Assembly: GCF_002797595.1 (NCBI RefSeq)
Contig: NZ_PGFE01000005.1
Coordinates: 1 to 64,000 of the forward strand
From: Sediminihabitans luteus
GTDB lineage: Bacteria; Actinomycetota; Actinomycetes; Actinomycetales; Cellulomonadaceae
Reading direction: 5' to 3'
Length of the DNA stretch: 64,000 nt
Positions within the stretch are counted from its first letter, which is position 1; every line of letters begins with the position of its first letter. The notes beneath the pieces are model-generated. The model did no database searches and was not told the DNA's origin. It saw only the letters and a program-made list of their open reading frames with translations. Shown here in pieces: positions 8,892 through 22,620 of the stretch. The position numbers were made by a program, and so were the translations under genes.

Positions 8892-9242
8892 GAGTGCTCC
8901 TGGAACGTCGGGGAGTCACACCGTCTTGTCCACGACGATGCAGTACTTCGGATGAATGGGCCCGTCCCAGGGTCCGCGTGTCGCTCGGGTGATCACCTGG
9001 TAGGGCGACCGATGATCGGTACGCGGGCGCGCGAAAGCGCCTAGAACGGCTGTATGACGTTACTCCGCGGCGGGCTCCGAAGTCAAACCCGGGTCGCACG
9101 GTCGCCCGGCCGAGCCCGTGCCGCCGGACGTCGGTCCGGCCCCCGGGAGCATCCTGCACAGGGTGTGGAAAACTTTGTGGACGAAGCTCCCCGTGCCAGA
9201 CTCCGAGAGCCTGGATCGCGCTCCCCCGACCGAAGGACGGCC
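8892..9242. other. rpmH-dnaA divergent spacer with DnaA boxes
   Basis: A 351-base divergent promoter region. It holds DnaA-box-like sequences: TTGTCCACG (8926-8934, one mismatch), TGTGGAAAA (9164-9172) and TGTGGACGA (9176-9184). The last two lie about 60-80 bases before the dnaA start and suggest autoregulation by DnaA. No small gene is evident. Confidence 0.7.
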
Positions 9243-10715
9243 GTGCCGCACGCTGACGAATCGATGGACGACGTCTGGAACCAGACGATGTCCACGCTCG
9301 AGTCCAACCCTGACATGACGCGGCGCCAGCTCGCGTTCATCAAGCTCGCGAAGCCGATGGGGATCCTGGACGGGACCGTCTTCCTCGCGGTGCCGCACGA
9401 GCAGACCCGCACCTACCTCGAGACGACGGTGCGCGAGGAGCTCCTGGGCGCGATCGCGTCGGTGCTGGGTCGCGAGGTGCGCTTCGCGATCACCGTCGAC
9501 CCGCAGCTGAGCGCGGAGCCCGCGGCCGGCCCCTCGCGCGACGCCGTGGCGGAGTCCCCGGCCTTCCCCGGCTTCCCCGAGCCCGAGGACGACGTGGAGC
9601 CGGGACGCCCGGCGATCGACCTGCCTGACGACGTCATGCCGCCCCGCCCCGTGGCGCCCGCGCCGCGCCGTCCCGCGGAGCCGTCACGCCTGAACCCGAA
9701 GTACGTGTTCGAGACCTTCGTCATCGGCGCGTCGAACCGGTTCGCCCACGCTGCCGCCGTCGCGGTCGCGGAGGCCCCTGCCAAGGCCTACAACCCCCTC
9801 TTCATCTACGGCGGCTCGGGGCTGGGCAAGACGCACCTGCTGCACGCGATCGGCCACTACGCCCACAACCTCTATCCCCACGTGCGCGTGCGGTACGTGA
9901 ACTCGGAGGAGTTCACGAACGACTTCATCAACTCGATCGGTGAGGGCAAGGCCGGCGCCTTCCAGCGGCGGTACCGCGACGTCGACGTCCTGCTGATCGA
10001 CGACATCCAGTTCCTGCAGGGCAAGGAGCAGACGATGGAGGAGTTCTTCCACACCTTCAACGCCCTGCACAACGCCAACAAGCAGGTCGTGATCACCTCG
10101 GACCTCCCGCCCAAGCAGCTCGCCGGGTTCGAGGACCGCCTCCGCTCGCGGTTCGAGTGGGGTCTCATCACGGACGTCCAGCCCCCGGACCTCGAGACCC
10201 GCATCGCGATCCTGCGCAAGAAGGCGTCGAACGAGAACCTCGCGGCCCCGGCCGACGTGCTCTCGTACATCGGCTCGAAGATCTCGTCGAACATCCGCGA
10301 GCTCGAGGGGGCGCTCATCCGGGTCACGGCCTTCGCGAACCTGAACCGGCAGCAGGTGGACCTCGCGCTCGCTGAGATCGTGCTCAAGGACCTCATTACC
10401 GACAACGACACGACCGAGATCACGCCTGCGGACGTGATCGCCCAGACGGCCGGCTACTTCGGCCTGACGATCGACGACCTGTGCGGCAGCTCGCGCTCGA
10501 GGGTCCTCGTGACCGCACGTCAGATCGCGATGTACCTGTGCCGCGAGCTGACGGACCTCTCCCTGCCCAAGATCGGCCAGCAGTTCGGCGGGCGTGACCA
10601 CACGACGGTCATGCACGCGAACCGCAAGATCGCCGACCAGATGGCCGAGCGCAGGTCGACCTACAACCAGGTCACCGAGCTCACGAGCAGGATCAAGCAG
10701 CAGCACAGGGGATGA
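9243..10715 (+). CDS. dnaA: Chromosomal replication initiator DnaA
   Basis: AAA+ ATPase that binds DnaA boxes and melts oriC. The GTG at 9243 is chosen because GAAGGAC precedes it at good spacing, giving 490 residues. The frame stays open upstream to 9054 without family similarity. Domain I is followed by a Pro-rich domain II. Walker [10 protein letters not shown] and Walker B LLIDDIQF follow, and the C-terminal box-binding helix-turn-helix has the signature [11 protein letters not shown]. DnaA boxes flank the gene on both sides. Confidence 0.98.
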   Translation: MPHADESMDDVWNQTMSTLESNPDMTRRQLAFIKLAKPMGILDGTVFLAVPHEQTRTYLETTVREELLGAIASVLGREVRFAITVDPQLSAEPAAGPSRDAVAESPAFPGFPEPEDDVEPGRPAIDLPDDVMPPRPVAPAPRRPAEPSRLNPKYVFETFVIGASNRFAHAAAVAVAEAPAKAYNPLFIYGGSGLGKTHLLHAIGHYAHNLYPHVRVRYVNSEEFTNDFINSIGEGKAGAFQRRYRDVDVLLIDDIQFLQGKEQTMEEFFHTFNALHNANKQVVITSDLPPKQLAGFEDRLRSRFEWGLITDVQPPDLETRIAILRKKASNENLAAPADVLSYIGSKISSNIRELEGALIRVTAFANLNRQQVDLALAEIVLKDLITDNDTTEITPADVIAQTAGYFGLTIDDLCGSSRSRVLVTARQIAMYLCRELTDLSLPKIGQQFGGRDHTTVMHANRKIADQMAERRSTYNQVTELTSRIKQQHRG

Positions 10716-11013
10716 CATCCCTGTGGATCGTGGTGGACGACCGACCTCGGACTGCAGCCCGTGCAGCCGGGCGTCGGTCGCACAGATGAAGGTGCTCGAT
10801 TTCTCCCTGGATAGATGAGTAGTCGTCGTCATAGGGGTTGTGGATTCTGTGGGAAACGTGTCTTTCTGCAGGTCAGAGGCACATTCTGGCTGTGGGTGGA
10901 CTGGGGGTCCAGGTGTGGAGAAGTCGCGCGTCCTGTGGGCGGCGACTTTTTCCCCACAGGCCGTCCACGGATGACCCCACCGCTGTCCACACCTTTCGGT
11001 ACGTCGTCCACAG

Positions 11014-11022
11014 TTATCCACA
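11014..11022 (+). promoter_or_regulatory. Perfect DnaA box in oriC
   Basis: TTATCCACA, an exact match to the high-affinity box, with the one-mismatch box TCGTCCACA directly to its left. Confidence 0.93.
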
Positions 11023-11073
11023 GCGCTGTGCACAGCTGTGAACATTCGTCCTACGCCCAGACCATCCACAGGG

Positions 11074-11082
11074 TGTGGACAA
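11074..11082 (-). promoter_or_regulatory. Perfect DnaA box in oriC (reverse strand)
   Basis: TGTGGACAA, the reverse complement of TTGTCCACA, the preferred actinobacterial box. Confidence 0.93.
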
Positions 11083-11290
11083 GTAGCGGTCATCCACATG
11101 GATCTCCACAGACTGTGTGCAGAGGTCGGATGACTGCCACGAGCGCGACCCCGGCACCTGTGTGTCGCGAGCCGCGTGCGGCCGGTTTCCGGGATACTCG
11201 TCCTCGCGTAGTGTTCAAGCACGACCCCCCACGAGACCCGCGGATCGACGGGTCCCCGGCGGTGCGTCGTGTCGACGAGAGGGAGCAGGA

Positions 11291-12421
11291 ATGAAGTTCC
11301 GGGTTGAGCGTGACGTCCTCGCCGATGCGGTGACGTGGACGGCACGCACCCTTCCGACCCGTCCCCCGGCACCGGTTCTCGCCGGCGTCCGGATCGAGGC
11401 GGACGCCGCCGGCACCCTGAGCCTCTCGAGCTTCGACTACGAGGTCTCGGCCCGGTCGGAGATCCCCGCGGAGGTGCGCGAGCCCGGCACGGTCCTGGTC
11501 TCGGGTCGCCTTCTCGCGGAGATCTCGCGATCGCTCCCCGCCAAGCCCGTCGACGTCGTGGTCGAGGGCAACAAGGTCGTCGTGACCTGCGGCGCGAGCC
11601 GCTTCACGCTCCTGACGATGCCCGTCGAGGACTACCCGGCGCTGCCCACGATGCCCGAGCTCACCGGCACGGTCAGCGGCGACGAGCTCACGAGCGCCGT
11701 CGCGCAGGTGAGCGTCGCGGCGAGCCGTGACGACACGTTGCCCCTGCTCACGGGCGTGCGCATGGAGATCCAGGGTGAGCGCATCACCCTCCTGGCGACC
11801 GACCGGTACCGTCTCGCCCTGCGCGAGCTCGTGTGGAATCCGACGGTCCCGTCGTACGAGGCCGTCGCGCTGGTGCGGGCCCGCACCCTGACCGACGTCG
11901 CGAAGTCGCTCGGCTCCTCGGGCAAGGTCAACGTCGCGCTGAGCGCCGACGGCGGGGTCAACCTCATCGGCTTCGAGGCGGGTGGCCGGCACACGACGTC
12001 GCAGCTCGTCGACGGCGACTATCCCCCGGTCCGTCGCCTCTTCCCGGACGAGACGCCGATCCACGCCGTCGTCCCGACCGCTGCGCTCATGGACGCCGCG
12101 AAGCGCGTGGCCCTCGTGGCCGAGCGGAACACGCCGATCCGGCTCTCGTTCAGCGACGGGCAGGTCGTGCTCGACGCCGGCCAGGGCGACGACGCGCAGG
12201 CGTCCGAGGCGCTCGAGGCGGTGCTCGTGGGCGAGGAGATCTCGGTCGCGTTCAACCCGCAGTTCCTGCTCGACGGCCTGGGCGCCCTCGGCACGGACTT
12301 CGTGCGCATGGGCTTCACGCACCCCAACAAGCCGGTCGAGTTCACGGGCCAGGAGTCGCTCGACGGCGAGTCGTCGAGCTCCTACCGCTACCTGCTCGTC
12401 CCCATCCGCTTCTCGAGCTGA
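11291..12421 (+). CDS. dnaN: DNA polymerase III beta subunit (sliding clamp)
   Basis: Homodimeric ring that tethers the replicative polymerase. The start is the ATG at 11291 (MKFRVERDVL), preceded by GAGGGAGCAGGA. The longer open frame upstream lies in oriC. The 376-residue length matches the three-domain clamp. The first-domain segment RTLPTRPPAPVLAGV and the C-terminal YRYLLVPIR, which shapes the protein-binding cleft, are recognisable. Confidence 0.98.
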   Translation: MKFRVERDVLADAVTWTARTLPTRPPAPVLAGVRIEADAAGTLSLSSFDYEVSARSEIPAEVREPGTVLVSGRLLAEISRSLPAKPVDVVVEGNKVVVTCGASRFTLLTMPVEDYPALPTMPELTGTVSGDELTSAVAQVSVAASRDDTLPLLTGVRMEIQGERITLLATDRYRLALRELVWNPTVPSYEAVALVRARTLTDVAKSLGSSGKVNVALSADGGVNLIGFEAGGRHTTSQLVDGDYPPVRRLFPDETPIHAVVPTAALMDAAKRVALVAERNTPIRLSFSDGQVVLDAGQGDDAQASEALEAVLVGEEISVAFNPQFLLDGLGALGTDFVRMGFTHPNKPVEFTGQESLDGESSSSYRYLLVPIRFSS

Positions 12422-12475
12422 TCGAGGACGTACAACAGCACCATCTCCCGTCGTACAACTCCAGGAGGGGCAGTC

Positions 12476-13369
12476 ATGCACATCGGTCTGGTGGGTCTCG
12501 GCAAGATGGGTGCCAACATGCGCACGCGGCTGCGCGCGGCGGGCATCGAGGTCACGGGGTACGACAGGGATCCGGCGGTGTCGGACGTCGCGTCGCTGGC
12601 CGACATGGTCGCCGCACTCCCGGCGGGGTCGAGAATCGTGTGGGTCATGGTGCCCGCGGGAGCGATCACGCACGGCGTCGTCGAGGAGCTCGCGGGCCTG
12701 CTGGTCGCCGGTGACGTCGTGATCGACGGCGGCAACTCGCACTTCGCGGACGACGCGGCGCACGCCGAGCTGCTCGCCGGGCACGGCGTCGGGTACCTCG
12801 ACGCCGGTGTCTCGGGCGGCGTGTGGGGCCTCGAGAACGGGTACGGCCTCATGGTCGGCGGCGACGCCGCGACCGTCGAGGCCGCGATGCCGGTGTTCGA
12901 CGCGCTCCGCCCGCCGGGGCCCCGCGAGGAGGGCTTCGTGCACGCCGGCGCCGTCGGTGCCGGTCACTACGCCAAGATGGTGCACAACGGCATCGAGTAC
13001 GGACTCATGCAGGCCTACGCCGAGGGCTACGAGCTGCTCGCGGCCAAGGACGTCGTCACCGACGTCACCGGCACCATGAAGGCCTGGACGCGCGGCACCG
13101 TGGTGCGGTCCTGGCTCCTGGAGCTCCTGGTGCGCGCCCTCGAGGACGACCCCGAGCTCGCGGAGATCAGCGACTGGGTCGAGGACTCGGGCGAGGGACG
13201 GTGGACCGTCGACGAGGCGATCGAGTCGGCGGTGCCCGTGCCGGTCATCTCGGCGGCGTTGTTCGCACGCTTCGCGTCACGACAGGGCGCCTCGCCGGCG
13301 ATGAAGGCCGTCGCCGCGCTCCGCCAGCAGTTCGGCGGCCACGCGACGAAGCCCGCGGACGGTGCCTGA
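12476..13369 (+). CDS. gnd: 6-phosphogluconate dehydrogenase, decarboxylating (short form)
   Basis: Oxidises 6-phosphogluconate to ribulose 5-phosphate and CO2 in the pentose phosphate pathway. The N-terminal Rossmann motif [12 protein letters not shown] is followed by the substrate loops DGGNSHF and [12 protein letters not shown] and the catalytic-helix segment [14 protein letters not shown]. At 297 residues it is the short, often NAD-linked GndA/YqeC-like class rather than the 470-residue form. The ribosome binding site AGGAGGGG is strong. Its place between dnaN and recF is conserved in actinobacteria. Confidence 0.94.
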   Translation: MHIGLVGLGKMGANMRTRLRAAGIEVTGYDRDPAVSDVASLADMVAALPAGSRIVWVMVPAGAITHGVVEELAGLLVAGDVVIDGGNSHFADDAAHAELLAGHGVGYLDAGVSGGVWGLENGYGLMVGGDAATVEAAMPVFDALRPPGPREEGFVHAGAVGAGHYAKMVHNGIEYGLMQAYAEGYELLAAKDVVTDVTGTMKAWTRGTVVRSWLLELLVRALEDDPELAEISDWVEDSGEGRWTVDEAIESAVPVPVISAALFARFASRQGASPAMKAVAALRQQFGGHATKPADGA

Positions 13370-13548
13370 GCCCGCGACCTCGGTCCACGCGAGGGCGCGC
13401 CGCCCGCATCCCCACCCCGTGTCGGCGCGCCGAACCACCCGCCCGGCACGATGCACCCGATCGCACTGCAACCGATCGCACTGCATCGCCTCGCAGACCC
13501 ACCGCTCCACCGCCCCATCGCCCCGCACGACAGTTCGGTAGTCCCCTG

Positions 13549-14760
13549 ATGTACATCTCTCACCTCTCGCTCGTCGACTTCCGGTCCTACCCGGTGGTCG
13601 ACGTCGAGCTCGACCCCGGCGTCAACGCGTTCGTGGGCCAGAACGGCCAGGGCAAGACCAACCTCGTCGAGGCGGTCGGGTACCTCGCGACGCTCGGGTC
13701 GCACCGCGTCTCGGGCGACGCGGCGCTCGTGCGCGCGGGGGCCTCTCGGGCGGTCGTGCGCGCCCGTGTCGTGCGCGGGGACCGCGCGCAGACCGTCGAG
13801 CTCGAGGTGTCGCCGGGCAAGGCGAACCGCGCGCGCATCAACCGTGGTGCCGCGGTCCGGGCTCGCGACGTGCTGGGCATCGTGCGCACGGTCCTGTTCG
13901 CCCCCGAGGACCTCGCGCTCGTCAAGGGAGATCCCGACGGCCGGCGGCGCCTCCTCGACGACCTCGCGGTGCTGCTCCTCCCCCGGTCCGCGGCTCTCCT
14001 GAGCGACTACGACCGCGTGCTGCGGCAGCGCAACGCGCTGCTCAAGAGCGCGGGCGCGGCGACGCGCGGACGCCGCCGGCCGTCGTCCGAGGGTGACGCC
14101 GCACCCGACCTGCGCACCCTCGACGTGTGGGACGCCCGTCTCGCCGAGCTCGGGGGGCGGGTGCTCGCCCTGCGTGCCGAGCTCGTCGCGGCGCTGCAGC
14201 CGTACGTCGCGACCGCGTACGAGGAGGTCAGCGGCGGGCAGGGGCGTGCCGAGATCGCCTACCGCTCCTCGGTCGAGGGTGCGGAGCAGGACCAGGCCGC
14301 TCCCCCGTCGTCCGCGGCCGAGCTCGAGGCCAGGATGCTCGAGGCGCTGACGCAGGTGCGGCCCAAGGAGGTCGAGCGGGGCGTGAGCCTCGTCGGGCCG
14401 CACCGGGACGACCTCGTGCTGACCCTCGGTGGCCTGCCCGCGAAGGGGTACGCGAGCCACGGCGAGTCCTGGTCGTTCGCGCTCGCGCTGCGCATCGCGT
14501 CGTTCCGCGTCATGACGCAGGGCGTCCCCGACGACCTCGTGCTGCTCGCCGGGGCCTCGGACTGGGGCCCGGGTGGCGAGCCGATCCTGGTGCTCGACGA
14601 CGTGTTCGCCGAGCTCGACGCGGCCCGCAGGGACCGTCTGGCCACGCTCGTCGAGGACGCCGGGCAGGTGCTCATCACGGCCGCGGTGGCCGAGGACGTC
14701 CCTCCCTCGCTCGGCGGCGTCACGTTCCGGGTGCAGCAGGGCTCGGTGACCCGTGAGTGA
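13549..14760 (+). CDS. recF: DNA replication and repair protein RecF
   Basis: SMC-like ATPase that loads RecA at gaps and aids fork restart. The ATG at 13549 begins [14 protein letters not shown]. The frame stays open far upstream, but only this start gives the family N-terminus. Walker [14 protein letters not shown], the signature region [12 protein letters not shown] and Walker [13 protein letters not shown] are all present in 403 residues. The stop overlaps the next gene by 8 bases. Confidence 0.96.
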   Translation: MYISHLSLVDFRSYPVVDVELDPGVNAFVGQNGQGKTNLVEAVGYLATLGSHRVSGDAALVRAGASRAVVRARVVRGDRAQTVELEVSPGKANRARINRGAAVRARDVLGIVRTVLFAPEDLALVKGDPDGRRRLLDDLAVLLLPRSAALLSDYDRVLRQRNALLKSAGAATRGRRRPSSEGDAAPDLRTLDVWDARLAELGGRVLALRAELVAALQPYVATAYEEVSGGQGRAEIAYRSSVEGAEQDQAAPPSSAAELEARMLEALTQVRPKEVERGVSLVGPHRDDLVLTLGGLPAKGYASHGESWSFALALRIASFRVMTQGVPDDLVLLAGASDWGPGGEPILVLDDVFAELDAARRDRLATLVEDAGQVLITAAVAEDVPPSLGGVTFRVQQGSVTRE

Positions 14761-15358
14761 GGCGGACGGCGGAGAGCTCGTCGACCCGACGCCCCCGGAC
14801 GTCCCCGGGGTCGAGGAGATCCTGCCGGTGCTCGACGACGACCGGCCGTTGCACGAGCGCATCTCGCTGACGCCGCCCGAGGCCGTCGCCCGGGCCGCCC
14901 TCGACCGTGCGCGGGCCGCGGCCCGGGCACGCGGCCTGCGACCGGGGACGATCCGGACGAGCCCGCTCGGCGAGCCGCACGTCGAGCGCAAGGGGCCGGA
15001 CGCGCGGGACCCCCAGCTCCTCGGGAACCTCGTGGGCCACCTGCTCGCCGCGCGAGGCTGGACGCCCGACGTGACCGTGGGTGGTGTGATCGGGCGGTGG
15101 CGCGAGGTCGTCGGCGACCAGGTGGCCGACCACTGCACGCCCGAGTCGTTCGAGGACAAGGTGCTCGTGGTGCGCGCCGACTCGACGGCATGGGCCACGC
15201 AGGTCAAGATCCTGGTCCCGCGGCTCCTCTCGCGGCTCGCGCAGGAGGTCGGTGACGGCGTGGTCGAGGACGTCACGATCCTCGGTCCTGCGGGCCCGTC
15301 GTTCCGCCGTGGTCCGCGCACGGTTCGCGGCCCCGGACCTCGTGACACCTGGGGCTGA
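14753..15358 (+). CDS. DUF721 (DciA-like) protein
   Basis: The 201-residue protein has a variable acidic N-terminus and a C-terminal DUF721 domain (from about residue 85) with [18 protein letters not shown] and a SAWATQ-like element ([11 protein letters not shown]). DciA proteins with this domain act as loaders or partners of the replicative helicase DnaB in bacteria lacking DnaC. Such a role is therefore likely but inferred. GTG start, overlapping recF by 8 bases, so translation is coupled. Confidence 0.88.
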   Translation: MSEADGGELVDPTPPDVPGVEEILPVLDDDRPLHERISLTPPEAVARAALDRARAAARARGLRPGTIRTSPLGEPHVERKGPDARDPQLLGNLVGHLLAARGWTPDVTVGGVIGRWREVVGDQVADHCTPESFEDKVLVVRADSTAWATQVKILVPRLLSRLAQEVGDGVVEDVTILGPAGPSFRRGPRTVRGPGPRDTWG

Positions 15359-15566
15359 CCGGACCCCCGGGGGCGGGCCACGCAAACCGTCCCCAAGCCT
15401 GTGGAGAACTCTTGTGGATGACGCGCCGGATCCGCAGGATCTGCGCGGTTCCGGGTACCATGGGTAGATCAATCCGCCCCCGGTGGACCACGTGCCCCAG
15501 GACCGCCCAGCGGTGACGGTGCGCGGTGCTCCGAGGTCGGGCCGAGATCCGTGCCGGACCACCTGA

Positions 15567-17696
<2,130 letters not shown>

Positions 17697-17828
17697 GCGG
17701 GAGACCCGCGGGGCGCGCGAGCGGCCGGGCGGGCGAGGGGCGGCCGACGCCGCTCGACGGAGATGTACAGATCACGACGTGCACGATGTGCATGCAGGCG
17801 ACGTACGGATGACAGGACGAGGTAGACG

Positions 17829-20435
<2,607 letters not shown>

Positions 20436-20439
20436 GACG

Positions 20440-21318
20440 ATGACGAGCAACGACCACACGACGACGGGCGCTGCGACCCGGCCCGCGGGGCCGGGCGTGC
20501 CGCCCCCGCCGCCCCCGGCGGCAGGTGCGGGCTCCGGTGCGCAGAACGGCACCGCGAACGGTTCGACCGGTGCTGCGAGCACCAGCCCGTCGAGCAACGG
20601 CCAGTCCGGCAACGGCCAGGCGAGCAACGGCCAGGCGAGCACCGGCACGGCCGGTTCCGGCGTCCGCAACAGCGCGGCCCGCGCGGCCGCGGCAGCCGTC
20701 GCGGCGGCGAAGTCCGCGGCGCAGCGCGTCGCGACCGTCTCGGTGACGTCGGAGGACGAGCTCGACGAGCGCACCGTCAAGCGCGTGCCGGGCAGCGGCG
20801 CGGCGAGCACGAACCCCACGCCGTCCGAGGGGGCGTCGAGCACGGCCGGGGCTCAGCGTCCCACGCAGAGCGTCCCGCCCCGCCCGAGCACGGCCCGTAC
20901 GGCGTCGGCGACCGCGGCCCCGACGGCGGCGCAGCCCCGCCCGGCGGCCGACGCCGGCGTGCGCCGCGTGCGGCTCGTCGTCTCGCGCGTGGACCCGTGG
21001 TCGGTCATGAAGCTGTCGTTCATCCTGGCGTTCGCCGTCGGCATCATGACGGTCGTCGCGATCGCGATGTTCTGGGGCGTGCTCAACGGCCTGGGCGTGT
21101 TCACGCAGATCAACTCGCTGATCATCGGGATCGTCGGCGAGGAGACCAAGGTCGACGTGCTGCAGTTCGTCGCGTTCGACCGGGTGCTCTCGCTCGGTGC
21201 GCTCATCGCGATCGTGAACCTCGTGCTCATGACCGCGATCGCGACGATCCTCGCGTTCATCTACAACATCGTCGCCGCGGTGGTCGGTGGGATCCACCTC
21301 ACACTGACCGACGAGTGA
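20440..21318 (+). CDS. DUF3566 membrane protein with low-complexity N-terminus
   Basis: Two-part protein of 292 residues. About 165 N-terminal residues are Pro/Ala/Gly/Ser/Asn-rich and presumably disordered, with short repeats such as SNGQSGNGQASNGQ. The rest is a DUF3566 domain with two membrane helices (about residues 190-215 and 250-285) beginning VRRVRLVVSRVDPWSVMKLSF. The family sits downstream of gyrA in most actinobacteria. Its function is unknown. It lies 4 bases after gyrA and so is very likely co-transcribed. Confidence 0.93.
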   Translation: MTSNDHTTTGAATRPAGPGVPPPPPPAAGAGSGAQNGTANGSTGAASTSPSSNGQSGNGQASNGQASTGTAGSGVRNSAARAAAAAVAAAKSAAQRVATVSVTSEDELDERTVKRVPGSGAASTNPTPSEGASSTAGAQRPTQSVPPRPSTARTASATAAPTAAQPRPAADAGVRRVRLVVSRVDPWSVMKLSFILAFAVGIMTVVAIAMFWGVLNGLGVFTQINSLIIGIVGEETKVDVLQFVAFDRVLSLGALIAIVNLVLMTAIATILAFIYNIVAAVVGGIHLTLTDE

Positions 21319-21378
21319 TCGGTTTGGGTTCCACGCGAGGGGTCGTGTAACGTCTACCCTCGCGTGGAAACGCGAGAA

Positions 21379-21452
21379 GGGCCTATAGCTCAGACGGTTA
21401 GAGCGCTTCCCTGATAAGGAAGAGGTCAGAGGTTCAAGTCCTCTTAGGCCCA
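21379..21452 (+). tRNA. ileT: tRNA-Ile (GAT)
   Basis: Full cloverleaf of 74 bases. Acceptor GGGCCTA pairs with TAGGCCC plus discriminator A. The anticodon loop CTGATAA carries GAT and the T-arm GGTTCAAGTCC is present. No CCA is encoded. Confidence 0.98.
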
Positions 21453-21480
21453 CTGCCAGACACCCGATGGAGGGGAAACC

Positions 21481-21600
21481 ATGAAGAAGTTCCTGCTGCT
21501 CGCACTTGCCGCCGGCGCTGGGTTCCTCCTCTGGCGCAAGTACTCCGAGTCGTCGGACGAACGCGACCTCTGGGCAGAGGTGACCGACACCTTCGAGTGA
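21481..21600 (+). CDS. DLW-39 family microprotein
   Basis: A 39-codon gene encoding MKKFLLLALAAGAGFLLWRK followed by a short acidic tail containing Asp-Leu-Trp. Length and motif match the actinobacterial DLW-39 family, which is named for exactly these traits. One hydrophobic helix (about residues 3-18) suggests a membrane microprotein with the tail on one side. It sits between tRNA-Ile and tRNA-Ala. The ribosome binding site is GATGGAGGGGAAACC. The function is unknown. Confidence 0.93.
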   Translation: MKKFLLLALAAGAGFLLWRKYSESSDERDLWAEVTDTFE

Positions 21601-21613
21601 TCGGCGATCACGC

Positions 21614-21686
21614 GGGGCCATGGCGCAATTGGTAGCGCACCTGCTTTGCAAGCAGGGGGTTGGGGGTTCGAGTCCCCCTGGCTCCA
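21614..21686 (+). tRNA. alaT: tRNA-Ala (TGC)
   Basis: 73-base cloverleaf. Acceptor GGGGCCA pairs with TGGCTCC plus discriminator A. The anticodon stem is CTGCT/AGCAG with loop TTTGCAA carrying TGC. No CCA is encoded. Confidence 0.98.
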
Positions 21687-21699
21687 CCCCACATCACGC

Positions 21700-21728
21700 A
21701 AGAGCCCGGCCGTCTCGGCCGGGCTCTT
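21700..21728. terminator. Hairpin terminator after tRNA-Ala
   Basis: AAGAGCCCGGCCG (21700-21712) pairs perfectly with CGGCCGGGCTCTT (21716-21728) around a TCT loop. It ends the tRNA transcript and may also serve cueP, which converges from the right. Confidence 0.88.
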
Positions 21729-21801
21729 CGTCGTTCAACGGCAGGCCGTCCGGGCGGGCGGCACGGCAGCCCCCAGGCAGCCCGAGTCGCGGGCCAAGAC
21801 C

Positions 21802-22437
21802 TCAGGTCAGCTGCAACGTCGTCAGGCACGTGTCGGCGTCGTCCGAGGTCGTGACCTGCGTCGACGCGGCGCGTCCGTCGACCTGCACCCGCACGGTGAG
21901 CTCGCGGTCGCGGGGGAGCCACAGGCCCACGAACCCGTTGTCGGCGGCGGTGCGGGTGTCGTCGACGAGGGTTTTGCCGGTCGCGTCGTCCACCACCGTG
22001 AGTGCGACCTCCGCCCCACCGAGCTCGCCGCGGCAGGTGGTCAGCGAGTGCTGCGCGCACGGGTGCGTGGCGGAGACGTAGGGCGCGAGCGAGAGGTAGA
22101 ACGCGTCGTCGGGCAGGGGGAGCGTCGCGGTGCCGGCGGGGGAGTCGAGGACGACCTCGCGCGGGCGCACGGACGCCGTGAGGTCCGCGGGCCGCTCGGC
22201 GAGCGGGGTCGCCTCGAGCGCGTCGACGACCTGGACGGCCTCGAGCCCGTCGAGCCCGTAGGGCGCGAGTACCGCGTCGGCGGACGTCGCGGAGCCCACA
22301 GCCCCGGCGGCGCCGGCGTCGGACGTCGCCGCGGGGGAGCGGCCGTCGGCGCGATCGTCGGCGGAGCAGCCAGCGAGGGCGAGCGTGGCGAGGGTCAGGA
22401 CGCCCGCGAGGGCGGTGCGGGTGCGGGTGTGCGGCAT
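21802..22437 (-). CDS. cueP: CueP-family copper-binding lipoprotein
   Basis: Secreted lipoprotein of 211 residues. Its signal peptide ends in the lipobox LALAGC (acylated Cys24). The body matches the CueP family: YGLDGLEAVQVVDALEATPL, then FYLSLAPYVSATHPCAQHSL, TTCRGEL and a C-terminal DTCLTTLQL, giving three conserved Cys for metal binding. In Salmonella CueP is the periplasmic copper store. The ATG at 22437 follows GGAGGAACC. The frame continues upstream but without family similarity. No copper regulator is adjacent. Confidence 0.88.
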   Translation of the reverse strand: MPHTRTRTALAGVLTLATLALAGCSADDRADGRSPAATSDAGAAGAVGSATSADAVLAPYGLDGLEAVQVVDALEATPLAERPADLTASVRPREVVLDSPAGTATLPLPDDAFYLSLAPYVSATHPCAQHSLTTCRGELGGAEVALTVVDDATGKTLVDDTRTAADNGFVGLWLPRDRELTVRVQVDGRAASTQVTTSDDADTCLTTLQLT

Positions 22438-22577
22438 GGTTCCTCCGTGGTCGGTGGCGGACGCCGCACGGTACCCCACGGGGGTATGGCTTCCCTGGGA
22501 GGTCGCTGACGGGCCACGAGGCGAACGCACCACGACACCGATGCATCGGACCCGGCGCAGGACCTCCGGACGCACGA

Positions 22578-22611
22578 GACCCCCGGACGGTGCGTGCACC
22601 GTCCGGGGGTC
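22578..22611 (-). terminator. Hairpin terminator for the Ala/Lys-rich membrane protein gene
   Basis: GACCCCCGGACGGTGC (22578-22593) and GCACCGTCCGGGGGTC (22596-22611) form a perfect 16-bp stem. It starts 10 bases past the stop of the gene on the minus strand and isolates it from cueP. Confidence 0.88.
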
Positions 22612-22620
22612 CAGGTCAGG

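Larger units (their letters stand above)
10716..11290. other. oriC: Replication origin oriC
   Basis: A 575-base non-coding stretch between dnaA and dnaN, dense in DnaA boxes. Perfect copies are TTATCCACA at 11014-11022 and TTGTCCACA (reverse strand) at 11074-11082. Near matches include TGTGGATCG (10722-10730), CTGTCCACA (10983-10991), TCGTCCACA (11004-11012), CCATCCACA (11062-11070) and TCATCCACA (11090-11098). Multiple boxes between dnaA and dnaN are the hallmark of actinobacterial origins. Open frames crossing the stretch are not genes. Confidence 0.95.

Noticed and set aside
8900-8912. CTGGAACGTCGG upstream of rpmH, and CTGGAACG near 63584, as further LacI operators
   Set aside because: Only one half of the palindrome matches in each case.
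11090-12985. 631-codon open frame antisense to dnaN and gnd
   Set aside because: Shadow of third-position GC bias. It has no motif and crosses the oriC edge.
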